A stretch of DNA of 14,125 bases, from positions 1 through 14,125 of the forward strand of contig CAYLHS010000054.1 of NCBI GenBank assembly GCA_964383535.1, read 5' to 3'. A program made the translations under genes and the position numbers. Positions 7,451 through 13,968 of this stretch are shown one piece after another. Every line of letters begins with the position of its first letter. The stretch's first letter is position 1. Under the pieces are notes generated by a model. The model searched no databases. It was not told the origin of the DNA and was given only the letters and a program-made list of their open reading frames with translations. Source of the stretch: CAYLHS01 sp964383535 (lineage in GTDB: Bacteria; Actinomycetota; Acidimicrobiia; Spongiisociales; UBA4744).

Positions 7451-8295
7451 TCGAGCACTTCGTCGACACGAACGGCATCCGCCTCCACTACACGGAACAC
7501 CCCGGCGACGGCCCGACCCTGGTCTTGTTCCCTGGGCTCAATGCCAACGCGGTGTTCTTCCATGGGCTCGTCCACGCCGGATTGTGTCCCGCACTTCGTG
7601 TGCTGGCCGTCGATCTGCGCGGGAGAGGAAGATCGGACGCGCCCGATGCCGGCTACACCATGGCCGACCACGCCTCGGACATCGTGGGCATGCTCGACGC
7701 GCTGGGAATCCGGCGGGCGATGATCGGCGGGCACTCCTTCGGGGGACTCCTCACCTACTACCTGGCCGCGAACCATCCGGCCCGTGTCGAGAAGGCGGTC
7801 GTGATGGATGCTCCCGCCGAGGTGAGTCCGACGGTCATCGAGCAGATTGGACCTGCGCTCGAGCGACTCCGGCTCGTCGCTCCTTCCTGGGACGAGTACC
7901 TGACCAACGTGAAGGCGATGCCGTACTACGAGGGATGGTGGGATTCCGACTTGGAGGCCTACTACCGGGCAGACATCCGAATCAACGACGACGGGACGGT
8001 TCGGTCCAGACTCGACCCTGGCAAGATCCAGCAGGCGCTCGAAGGAACCACCGTGGTCGACTGGTCGTCCCTGGCGCGGCTCGTCGAGGCCCCGGTGCTG
8101 ATGCTGCGGGCAACTGCGCCGTTCGGACCATCCGGCTATCCGCCGATGGTGAGTGCCGAGGAAGTGCAGAGGACGATGCGTCTGCTGCGGCTGGTGCGGC
8201 TCGTGGAGCTGCCAGGCAACCACATCACTTCGATGTTCGGTGTGTCGGCTCGAGTCGCAGCGCAGGCGATCATCGACTTCATCGACGGGGACTGA
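7447..8295 (+). CDS. Alpha/beta-fold hydrolase with atypical acid region
   Basis: This is a second alpha/beta hydrolase in the importer operon, 282 residues, probably cytoplasmic. The fold starts with the beta hairpin TNGIRLHYTE (8-17). The oxyanion region is LFPGLN, with Pro in place of the usual His. The nucleophile elbow is GHSFGG (95-100) with Ser97. The catalytic His is His259 in LPGNHIT. After the strand VLMLRA (217-222), where the acid usually sits in a GxxD motif, the sequence reads TAPFGPSGYPP with no Asp. The acid may instead be Asp121 or one of Glu237/Glu238. The start is TTG 7447, overlapping the synthetase stop as TTGA. It is not closely similar to the hydrolase at the window start (different cap and motifs), so the operon has two distinct hydrolases. 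Substrate unknown; a carboxylic ester, amide or thioester is plausible. Confidence 0.85.
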   Translation: MIEHFVDTNGIRLHYTEHPGDGPTLVLFPGLNANAVFFHGLVHAGLCPALRVLAVDLRGRGRSDAPDAGYTMADHASDIVGMLDALGIRRAMIGGHSFGGLLTYYLAANHPARVEKAVVMDAPAEVSPTVIEQIGPALERLRLVAPSWDEYLTNVKAMPYYEGWWDSDLEAYYRADIRINDDGTVRSRLDPGKIQQALEGTTVVDWSSLARLVEAPVLMLRATAPFGPSGYPPMVSAEEVQRTMRLLRLVRLVELPGNHITSMFGVSARVAAQAIIDFIDGD

Positions 8296-8312
8296 ACACT
8301 CGCGGGCCGGTT

Positions 8313-8339
8313 GAGGGGTTGGCGGTCCCAACGAACCTC
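8313..8339 (+). terminator. Candidate hairpin terminator of the importer operon
   Basis: GAGG (8313-8316) pairs with CCTC (8336-8339), and inside it GTTGG (8318-8322) pairs with CCAAC (8328-8332) around a five-base loop. A small internal bulge separates the two helices. It begins 17 bases after the hydrolase stop, a natural place for termination. There is no T-rich tail, so intrinsic termination is uncertain. Confidence 0.3.
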
Positions 8340-8653
8340 GATCGACCTCTGGAGATCCGGCGGCGGAAGCGGGGTTGCCTCCATCTCGACGACGTCGAGC
8401 TCCGCCGGACATGGTTCCTTCGACCCGTGCGTGGATCGAGAGAAGCGCTGCCCTGGGAACGCTGTCTTGAAGACAGGCCCACGCGGCCAGTCTGAGGGAC
8501 CGGGGTCCGATCGGGAGTCTCTCACCGAGTGCCCTACGTGTCGTCGGAACGTGAGAATCTGGGCACGCGTGAGGTCGAGCCGGGCAGTCACCCGACCTCC
8601 GGATTCGTTCGGGGCCGGCGGCCCGACTGGTCGACGTGCACGATGACTCGAGC
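8340..8653. other. Intergenic region with several short inverted repeats, no convincing gene
   Basis: Open frames here have composition unlike the neighbouring proteins and no recognisable motif, so I call no gene. Visible structures are CTCGAC/GTCGAG (8385-8399), a near-palindrome CTGTCTT-G-AAGACAG (8462-8476), GGACC/GGTCC (8497-8508) and GGGCC/GGCCC (8612-8624). They could be operators, RNA hairpins or chance in GC-rich DNA. The 15-base near-palindrome is the best operator candidate because it is the least GC-rich of them. Confidence 0.4.
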
Positions 8654-8681
8654 GTGACGGTGACCCGCCACCTGGTAGCGT
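8654..8681 (+). promoter_or_regulatory. Leaderless-type promoter of the mscS operon
   Basis: A -35-like GTGACG (8654-8659) is followed after 16 bases by a -10-like TAGCGT (8676-8681). The GTG start codon at 8688 then begins 6 bases later, exactly where transcription would start. There is no Shine-Dalgarno before the GTG. This layout (TANNNT, 6-7 bases, start codon) is well known for leaderless actinobacterial mRNAs. The assignment is inferred from spacing only. Confidence 0.5.
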
Positions 8682-8687
8682 CACGAC

Positions 8688-9590
8688 GTGCAGGAGTTCG
8701 CGACATCGCTCGGTCTCAGCGTCAACGAGGCGAAGGCGATCGTCTCGGTGCTCGTCATCGTCGCCTATGTGTTCGTTCGCTGGCTGGCACTGCGAATCGT
8801 CCACCGGCAGGTCAAGGACGAAGAGGTCTGGTACCGAACTCGCAAGATCGTCACCTACGTCGCGTTTCTCCTGATCGCTCTCACCCTGGTGAGGATCTGG
8901 GTGGTTCCGTTCGGCGACCTCGCGACGTATCTGGGACTCGTCTCGGCCGGCGTCGCAGTCGCACTCGCCGACGTGCTCAAGAACATGGTCGGCTGGGCCT
9001 ACATCTTGAGCCGCAGGCCGTTTCGGGTGGGTGATCGCATCGAGACCCAGACGTATTCCGGCGACGTGATCGACATCAGGTTGTTTCGCTTCACCATCCT
9101 CGAGATCGGCAACTGGGTATACGGGGACCACTCGACGGGACGAATCGTCCACCTCCCGAATCAGGTGGTGTTCACGGGACCGATCGCCAACTACACCGAA
9201 GGGTTCGAGTTCATCTGGCACGAGATCCCGATCCTCGTGACGTTCGAATCCGATTGGAAGAAGGCCGAGACAATCATTCGCGACGTCATCGGACACGCGG
9301 CTCCCGACGTGACCGGAGCAGCCCTCACCGAGCTGCGCAAGACCGCCCAGGCGTACCGGATCAAGTATGGGCATATGACGCCGACCGTCTACGTCAGCGT
9401 CGAGGACAGTGGCATCCAGCTCACGGCACGCATGCTGGTCCCGGTCAGACGTCGCCGCGACATCAACCAGAAGGTGTGGCGAGCGTTGCTGGACGCGTTC
9501 GCCGCCGAGCCCGCGATCGACCTCGCCTATCCGACCGTCCGTACCTATCTTCAGGGGCCGATCCGCGTCGACGACCGCGGCAGCAGCTAG
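8688..9590 (+). CDS. MscS-family small mechanosensitive ion channel
   Basis: This membrane channel is expected to open under membrane tension and release solutes during osmotic downshift. It has 300 residues, near the size of E. coli MscS. Hydrophobic segments lie at about 15-38, 53-73 and 78-108. The last is the Gly/Ala-rich pore helix (GLVSAGVAVALADVLKNMVG), followed by the conserved start of the beta domain RPFRVGDRIE (110-119). The family signature IVHLPNQVVFTGPIANYT appears at 153-170, and the C-terminal half forms the cytoplasmic vestibule. The GTG start at 8688 is supported by the leaderless-type promoter and by the first helix following immediately. The stop is directly followed by the ATG of the glycosyltransferase, so the two are probably co-transcribed. 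No functional link between them is obvious. Confidence 0.9.
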   Translation: MQEFATSLGLSVNEAKAIVSVLVIVAYVFVRWLALRIVHRQVKDEEVWYRTRKIVTYVAFLLIALTLVRIWVVPFGDLATYLGLVSAGVAVALADVLKNMVGWAYILSRRPFRVGDRIETQTYSGDVIDIRLFRFTILEIGNWVYGDHSTGRIVHLPNQVVFTGPIANYTEGFEFIWHEIPILVTFESDWKKAETIIRDVIGHAAPDVTGAALTELRKTAQAYRIKYGHMTPTVYVSVEDSGIQLTARMLVPVRRRRDINQKVWRALLDAFAAEPAIDLAYPTVRTYLQGPIRVDDRGSS

Positions 9591-10637
9591 ATGCGGGTGC
9601 TCGTCGTCACGAACGACTACCCGCCGGCAGCGGGTGGCATCCAGCGGTACATCGCCGACCTGATCCAACGAGTCCCGTGGGATGTCCATGTGCTCGCGCC
9701 GCGTGCCGACGTGCCCGGTGAACCCAGAGTGGTTCGCTACGACCGGGCGCTGCTGCCGACTCCCGGCACGACCGAGTGGGTGACGGCCGTCGTCGACGAG
9801 ATCCGGCCCGACCTGCTGCTGTTCGCGGCCTTTCCCCTGGGTTTGATCGGCCCGAATGTCTCCCGGCGAACGGGCACTCCGTACGCGATCCTCCTCCACG
9901 GTGCAGAGGTGACGATCCCGGCCGCGATTCCTGTGCTGCGATCCCGGTACGAGACCACCCTTCGGCATGCCGTTGCCCGGTTTGCCGTCAGCCACTACAC
10001 GGCAAGGACCGTCGAACGCCACTTCGACGTTCCCATCACGTGGGTCGGCGCGGGCGTCGACCTTGACGAGTTCATTTCGAACCCTGATCCTCACGAGGGG
10101 TTCGTGATCGGGTGCGCTGGCAGGTTCGTTCGGCGCAAGGGCCACGATCGGGTCATCACTGCCGTTGGAGCTCTGCGGAGCGTCGGGGTCGACGCGCGGG
10201 CATTGCTGATTGGCTGGGGAGCAGGGGAGCGGAGGCTGCGCCGTCTTGGCCGGAACATCCCGGCTCGGTTCCTGGTGGCTGGGTCACGACGGGATGTCGT
10301 GACCGCCTACCAAGAGATGGACGTGTTCGCCATGCCTGTGCGCTCCAGGTTCGGCGGTCTGGAAGTCGAGGGGCTCGGGCTGGTGTTTCTCGAAGCCGCA
10401 GCGTGTGGGCTCCCCGTGGTTGCCGGCGAGAGCGGTGGCGCACCCGAGACCGTCGAGGACGGGGTCACGGGCAGGGTGGTGAGAACCCGATCGGCGCTCG
10501 TCGATGCGTTGATGGATCTCGCCGCCGACCCTGCCATGAGGGCGAGGATGGGAGCCGCGGGACGTGCGAGAGTGGCGAGTGAGTACACGTGGGGTGCGGT
10601 CGTCGATCGCATGCAGTCGGCGTTGTCCGATGGCTGA
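9591..10637 (+). CDS. GT4-family glycosyltransferase, PimB'/MgtA-like
   Basis: This is a retaining glycosyltransferase of family GT4, probably at the cytoplasmic membrane face, transferring a sugar (likely mannose) from a nucleotide donor. It has 348 residues. The N-terminal domain begins VLVVTNDYPPAAGGIQRY (3-20), with the Gly-Gly acceptor loop. LHGAE (102-106) carries the conserved His103. The donor domain has GRFVRRKGHD (177-186), with the phosphate-binding Arg/Lys pair. DVFAMPVRSRFGGLEVEGLG leads into the EX7E pair Glu260/Glu268, then SGGAPETVEDGVTG (281-294). From memory this closely follows mycobacterial PimB' (Rv2188c), the second mannosyltransferase of phosphatidylinositol mannoside synthesis. 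That makes lipid mannosylation the leading guess; another glycolipid acceptor remains possible. The ATG follows the mscS stop with no gap, and the 3' end overlaps maf by 8 bases. Confidence 0.88.
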   Translation: MRVLVVTNDYPPAAGGIQRYIADLIQRVPWDVHVLAPRADVPGEPRVVRYDRALLPTPGTTEWVTAVVDEIRPDLLLFAAFPLGLIGPNVSRRTGTPYAILLHGAEVTIPAAIPVLRSRYETTLRHAVARFAVSHYTARTVERHFDVPITWVGAGVDLDEFISNPDPHEGFVIGCAGRFVRRKGHDRVITAVGALRSVGVDARALLIGWGAGERRLRRLGRNIPARFLVAGSRRDVVTAYQEMDVFAMPVRSRFGGLEVEGLGLVFLEAAACGLPVVAGESGGAPETVEDGVTGRVVRTRSALVDALMDLAADPAMRARMGAAGRARVASEYTWGAVVDRMQSALSDG

Positions 10638-11202
10638 TCTGGTTCTCGCTTCGACGTCGCCGCGCAGGCACATGCTGTTGGAGTTCGCCGGGATCCCGCA
10701 CGAGGTCGACGCCGAGCCGGTCGACGAATCCGTCGTGGAGGGGGAGTCACCGAACGACCACGCATCTCGCCTCGCGCGCGCCAAGGCAACGGCTGTCGCG
10801 ATGCGCCGCCCTGGCTGCAGGGTGCTGGGAGCGGACACGGTCGTGGTTCTCGATGGTTCGATCATGGGCAAACCCTCGAACGAGCAGGACGCGGAATCGA
10901 TGCTCCACCGCCTCGCCGGCACGCGGCACGACGTGCTGACAGCGGTGGCCTTGGTATGTGGCGAGACCATCGACGAGGCGGTGGAGGTGACCGCAGTGTG
11001 GATGCGAGCACCCGATCCGTCGCTCATCAGGGCCTACGTGCACACCGGGGAGCCGATGGACAAGGCAGGCGGATACGCAGCGCAAGGGGTCGGGGCATTG
11101 CTGGTCGACCGCATCGAGGGCGACTTCTTCAACGTGATGGGCCTTCCGCTGGGTCGTGTGGTCGGGATGCTCGCGAACGAAGAGAAACGGCTCGGTTGCT
11201 AG
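10630..11202 (+). CDS. maf: Maf-family nucleoside triphosphate pyrophosphatase
   Basis: This is a cytoplasmic house-cleaning enzyme that hydrolyses non-canonical or selected nucleoside triphosphates to the monophosphate and pyrophosphate. It is 190 residues from ATG 10630, typical for Maf. The N-terminal nucleotide-binding motif is LASTSPRR (6-13). ADTVV (68-72) carries the catalytic/metal Asp69, and GKP is at 80-82. TGEPMDKAGGYAAQG (139-153) carries Lys145. The C-terminus has GDFFNVMGLPL (164-174). A longer in-frame opening from GTG 10564 was rejected because it adds a low-homology, Arg/Ser/Cys-rich extension inside the glycosyltransferase, while homologues start at the LASTSPRR strand. The gene overlaps the preceding stop by 8 bases, so it is translated as part of the mscS-glycosyltransferase operon. 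No strong Shine-Dalgarno is present, consistent with translational coupling. Confidence 0.93.
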   Translation: MADLVLASTSPRRHMLLEFAGIPHEVDAEPVDESVVEGESPNDHASRLARAKATAVAMRRPGCRVLGADTVVVLDGSIMGKPSNEQDAESMLHRLAGTRHDVLTAVALVCGETIDEAVEVTAVWMRAPDPSLIRAYVHTGEPMDKAGGYAAQGVGALLVDRIEGDFFNVMGLPLGRVVGMLANEEKRLGC

Positions 11203-11227
11203 GGGAGGGAGCGACCGGGAGGGAGGG
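11202..11227 (+). other. G-rich tract with quadruplex-compatible spacing
   Basis: Immediately at the maf stop there are five runs of three or four G (11202-11205, 11207-11209, 11217-11219, 11221-11223, 11225-11227). They are separated by 1, 7, 1 and 1 bases. This satisfies the usual pattern for a potential G-quadruplex on the + strand and in the transcript. It lies between maf and the choD promoter, where it could slow or end transcription. Role is inferred only. Confidence 0.45.
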
Positions 11228-11287
11228 AAGATCTCCGCCGTTTCTCTTCACCGACATCAACCATGACGCCGGGCGATCTCTTCCCGA

Positions 11288-11293
11288 TAGGAT
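11288..11293 (+). promoter_or_regulatory. Leaderless-type -10 element of the ChoD homologue
   Basis: TAGGAT fits TANNNT, and the GTG start codon at 11301 follows after 7 bases. A weak -35-like ATGACG is at 11263-11268, with a rather long 19-base spacer. No Shine-Dalgarno precedes the GTG. The same arrangement occurs before the mscS-type gene at 8688, which strengthens both. Confidence 0.45.
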
Positions 11294-11300
11294 CTGCGCG

Positions 11301-12968
11301 GTGGACTATGACGTACTCGTGATCGGATCGGGTTTCGGAGGCAGTGTCAGTGCGCTGCGCCTCACGGAGAAGGGATATCGGGTCGGCGTTCTGGAAGCGG
11401 GAAAGCGCTGGAACGACGAGACGCTCCCGACGACGAGCTGGCAGCTTCGAAGGTTCCTGTGGTTTCCGAGGTTGGGTCTACGGGGAATTCAGCGGCTCAC
11501 CTTGCTCAACGACGTCATGGCACTGTCGGGTGCCGGTGTCGGCGGAGGATCGCTCGTGTGGGCCAACGTCGCATACGAGCCCCACGAAGAGGCGTTCTCC
11601 GATCCCCAGTGGGATGGGATCGCCGACTGGAAGGACGAGCTCGCCCCGTTCTACGACCAAGCGAGACGGATGCTCGGGGTCCAACCGAACCCGGCGGACA
11701 GCCCTTCCGACGAAGTGATCAAGGAGGTAGCGTACCGGCTCGGCGTCGTGGACACCTTCGAACCGACGCCCGTCGCCGTTTACTTGGGGACGCCGGGGGA
11801 GACGGTCGATGATCCGTACTTCGGCGGACAGGGGCCGACCCGAACGGGATGCATCTTCTGTGGGGGATGCATGACCGGCTGCCGGCACAACGCGAAGAAC
11901 CGGCTCGACACGTCTTACCTGCACTTGGCCGAGCGCAAGGGTGCGCACATCTTCCCCGAGCGTCAAGCGGTCGAGATTCGACCGCTCGAAACCGGAGGCT
12001 ACGAGGTCGTGGCCGAGCGCCCGGGCGCGTGGGTCCGCAAGCGGCAGATGAGACTCACGGCCTCCCAAGTGGTCCTGTCGGCCGGGACCCTCGGGACGGT
12101 GAAGCTCCTTCTCCGGATGCGGGACGAGGGAACACTCGCAAACCTGTCGCAGCGCCTCGGGAGACATTTCAGGACGAACTCGGAGGCCCTGGTGGGTGCG
12201 ACCGCTCGCGGTACCAACGTCGACTACTCGAAGGGAGTTGCTATCTCATCGTCGTACCAACCCGATCCGCACACTCACATCGAACCGGTGAGATACGAGA
12301 GGGGCAGCAACGCGATGGGGCTGCTTTCAACGATCATGGTGGATGGGGGAGGGAGAGTGCCGAGACCGCTCCGCCTCCTGTTCGCGGTGATTGCTCATCC
12401 TCTTCGCTTCCTCCGCGCAACGTCTGTCCGGAGGTGGGCCGAGCGAACGATCATCCTCCTGGTCATGCAGAGCTTCGACAACAGCCTCAAGCTGCGCCTG
12501 CGTCGGGGCAGGCTCGTGACAGAGCAAGAGGAGGGGAAGCCAAACCCGACGTACATCCCTGCCGCCAACGAGTCTGCACGTATCGCTGCCGAACTGATCG
12601 ACGGGGATCCTGGGAGCAGCATCAACGAGGTGCTGCTGAACGTTCCCATGACGGCACACGCCATCGGCGGTGCGTGTATCGGAGCGACGGCCGAGCGCGG
12701 TGTGATCGACCCTTACCAGCGAGTGTTCGGTCATCCTGGTCTGCACGTGGCGGACGGTTCGGCGATCACCGCCAACCTCGGGGTCAACCCGTCATTGACG
12801 ATTGCTGCGATGAGTGAGCGCGCGATGGCCATGTGGCCCAACAAGGGTGAGGATGACCGGCGCCCTGCACTCGGCGCGCACTACCAGTACCTGGACCCGA
12901 TCGCGCCGAAGCACCCTGCGGTTCCATCCTCGGCGCCGGCCGCGCTCTTCTACTCCACAGCGCACTGA
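11301..12968 (+). CDS. choD: GMC-family flavoprotein oxidoreductase, ChoD (cholesterol oxidase-like)
   Basis: This is an FAD-dependent oxidoreductase of the GMC family, 555 residues from GTG 11301. From memory it follows mycobacterial ChoD (Rv3409c) nearly end to end, including the N-terminal LRLTEKGYRVGVLEAG (19-34), SNAMGLL and the final APAAL region. The FAD Rossmann motif GSGFGG is at 9-14, with Glu32 for ribose binding. GAGVGGGSLVWAN (77-89) is the second FAD-contact motif. His453 in MTAHAIGG is the probable catalytic base, and Asn496 lies in GVNPSLT. Four Cys (184, 187, 190, 194) form a CxxCxxCxxxC cluster. ChoD proteins are annotated as cholesterol oxidases, but the true substrate is debated, so sterol oxidation is a tentative call. 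The long upstream in-frame opening (from 10956) overlaps maf in another frame and was rejected. Probably its own transcription unit. Confidence 0.9.
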   Translation: MDYDVLVIGSGFGGSVSALRLTEKGYRVGVLEAGKRWNDETLPTTSWQLRRFLWFPRLGLRGIQRLTLLNDVMALSGAGVGGGSLVWANVAYEPHEEAFSDPQWDGIADWKDELAPFYDQARRMLGVQPNPADSPSDEVIKEVAYRLGVVDTFEPTPVAVYLGTPGETVDDPYFGGQGPTRTGCIFCGGCMTGCRHNAKNRLDTSYLHLAERKGAHIFPERQAVEIRPLETGGYEVVAERPGAWVRKRQMRLTASQVVLSAGTLGTVKLLLRMRDEGTLANLSQRLGRHFRTNSEALVGATARGTNVDYSKGVAISSSYQPDPHTHIEPVRYERGSNAMGLLSTIMVDGGGRVPRPLRLLFAVIAHPLRFLRATSVRRWAERTIILLVMQSFDNSLKLRLRRGRLVTEQEEGKPNPTYIPAANESARIAAELIDGDPGSSINEVLLNVPMTAHAIGGACIGATAERGVIDPYQRVFGHPGLHVADGSAITANLGVNPSLTIAAMSERAMAMWPNKGEDDRRPALGAHYQYLDPIAPKHPAVPSSAPAALFYSTAH

Positions 12969-12978
12969 CGGCGCGCCA

Positions 12979-13023
12979 GGTCGATTGACAGGGCGGTTGC
13001 GTATTCGCCTTCGCAAGTCGACC
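12979..13023 (+). terminator. Candidate compound hairpin after choD
   Basis: GGTCGA (12979-12984) pairs with TCGACC (13018-13023). Inside, AGGGCG (12990-12995) pairs with CGCCTT (13006-13011), with one G-T wobble, around a ten-base loop. It starts 10 bases after the choD stop. No T-run follows, so it may be a tail-less terminator or an mRNA-stabilising end. Confidence 0.35.
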
Positions 13024-13091
13024 GGTCCGCGGAGGCATCGTCCTTCCGGTCATCCGAACTCGTGCCTTGTTCCGAATACAGGCCAAGAGAC

Positions 13092-13122
13092 GCCTCCACA
13101 AGGGAGGTACCGAAGCAAGGAG
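13092..13122 (+). promoter_or_regulatory. Structured leader and ribosome binding site of the DUF4397-like gene
   Basis: AAGGAG (13117-13122) sits 5 bases before ATG 13128 and is the ribosome binding site that fixes this start. Just upstream, CCTCC (13093-13097) pairs with GGAGG (13103-13107) in a small hairpin. The same pyrimidine block could instead pair with the GGAG of the binding site, or, as GCCTCC (13092-13097), with GGAGGC at 13031-13036. A switch in pairing is possible but unproven. I found no convincing promoter between 13024 and 13127. Confidence 0.35.
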
Positions 13123-13127
13123 ACACC

Positions 13128-13955
13128 ATGCGGACAACTGCACGCATATTCCTGGTGGCACTGATGGTCCTGGCCCTTCCAGCCGGCTCAGCATTCGCCC
13201 AGACAACAGACGGCACGGTCACCGTGCTCCACGGAATCCCCGGTGACGCCGGATTCCCTGTCGACATCTACGTGAACGGCGACTACAGCGCCCCGTTCAT
13301 CGAGGCACTCGCCTTCGGGCAGTTCGCCGGTCCCGTCGAACTCCCGGCAGCCGACTACTCGATCGAGATCTACCCGTCGGGTGCCGACCCGACCAGCACT
13401 GATCCTGCACTCGGCCCATTGGCCGTGACCCTTCCGGCCGGCGCCAACGCAACGATTGAAGCCCACCTCGACACCAACGGGGCACCAACGGCCACGGTGT
13501 TCGTCAACGACATCTCGGAGATCGCCGCGGGTGAGGCTCGTGTCACGGTTCGTCACACCGCAGCCGCACCGACCGTCGACGTTCTCGCCAACGGCGCTGC
13601 TCTGTTCACGCAGCTCAGCAACCCGAACGGTGCATCTGCAGACGTTCCGGCCGGCACCTACAGCGTCGAAGTCGTCCCCACAGGGGCAACTGGGCCGGTG
13701 GTGTTCCAGTCTGACGTCACCCTGGCCGCAGGCGCCTCGACCATCGTGTATGCCATCGGTTCCCTGGATGACGGCAGCTTCACCGTTGCAGTTCAGACCA
13801 TCTCCAGCCTCGGCGCCGCTCCCTCCGGCGTTCCCACGGGAACCGGTGGAATGGCGGCCGACGGTCTCCCATTCGGATACGCGATCGGTGGTGGTCTCGC
13901 ACTGATGGCCCTGGTCGCGTCCGGCGTGACCCTGGCTCGTCGTTCGAGCAACTAG
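13128..13955 (+). CDS. Secreted, probably anchored protein with two DUF4397-like halves
   Basis: This is an exported protein of 275 residues. The signal peptide has Arg residues, a hydrophobic core and a likely cut after AFA at 24/25. The mature part is Cys-free, Ala/Thr/Val-rich and beta-strand-like. Two related halves are visible, about 30-127 (VTVLHGIPG then VDIYVNG) and 137-224 (VTVRHTAAAPTVDVLANG). Each continues with a Pro-Ala-x-x-Tyr-Ser-(Ile/Val)-Glu strand followed by a (Thr/Leu)-x-(Pro/Ala)-Ala-Gly-Ala segment. This matches the DUF4397 pattern, whose function is not established. After a Gly/Pro/Thr linker, residues about 250-270 form a hydrophobic segment followed by RRSSN, resembling a C-terminal cell-wall or membrane anchor, though no exact LPxTG is present (LPFGY at 247-251). 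ATG 13128 was chosen for its Shine-Dalgarno and immediate signal peptide; a start at 13062 would bury the signal. Confidence 0.82.
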   Translation: MRTTARIFLVALMVLALPAGSAFAQTTDGTVTVLHGIPGDAGFPVDIYVNGDYSAPFIEALAFGQFAGPVELPAADYSIEIYPSGADPTSTDPALGPLAVTLPAGANATIEAHLDTNGAPTATVFVNDISEIAAGEARVTVRHTAAAPTVDVLANGAALFTQLSNPNGASADVPAGTYSVEVVPTGATGPVVFQSDVTLAAGASTIVYAIGSLDDGSFTVAVQTISSLGAAPSGVPTGTGGMAADGLPFGYAIGGGLALMALVASGVTLARRSSN

Positions 13956-13968
13956 CGGCCTTGCGCAT

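Noticed and set aside
8311..8646. 111-codon open frame in the intergenic region, with a CPTC stretch
   Set aside because: There is no ribosome binding site, the composition is Ser/Arg/Gly-rich, no family is recognised, and one Cys pair is too little to call a zinc-binding protein.
8136..10145. 669-codon open frame on the - strand opposite mscS and the glycosyltransferase
   Set aside because: It has no recognisable domain, is antisense to two clear genes, and its composition is typical of a GC-rich shadow frame.
10564..10629. Longer start for maf at GTG 10564
   Set aside because: The extra 22 residues lie inside the glycosyltransferase and do not resemble Maf. The family begins at the strand after ATG 10630.
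10956..11300. Upstream extension of the ChoD reading frame
   Set aside because: It overlaps maf in another frame and encodes Arg/Gly-rich sequence. Homology and the FAD motif begin right at GTG 11301.
12985..12990. Perfect TTGACA -35-like hexamer after choD
   Set aside because: No acceptable -10 lies 16-19 bases downstream, and the hexamer sits within the compound hairpin 12979-13023.
13062..13127. Longer start for the DUF4397-like gene
   Set aside because: It would place 22 charged residues before the signal peptide. ATG 13128 has a good ribosome binding site.
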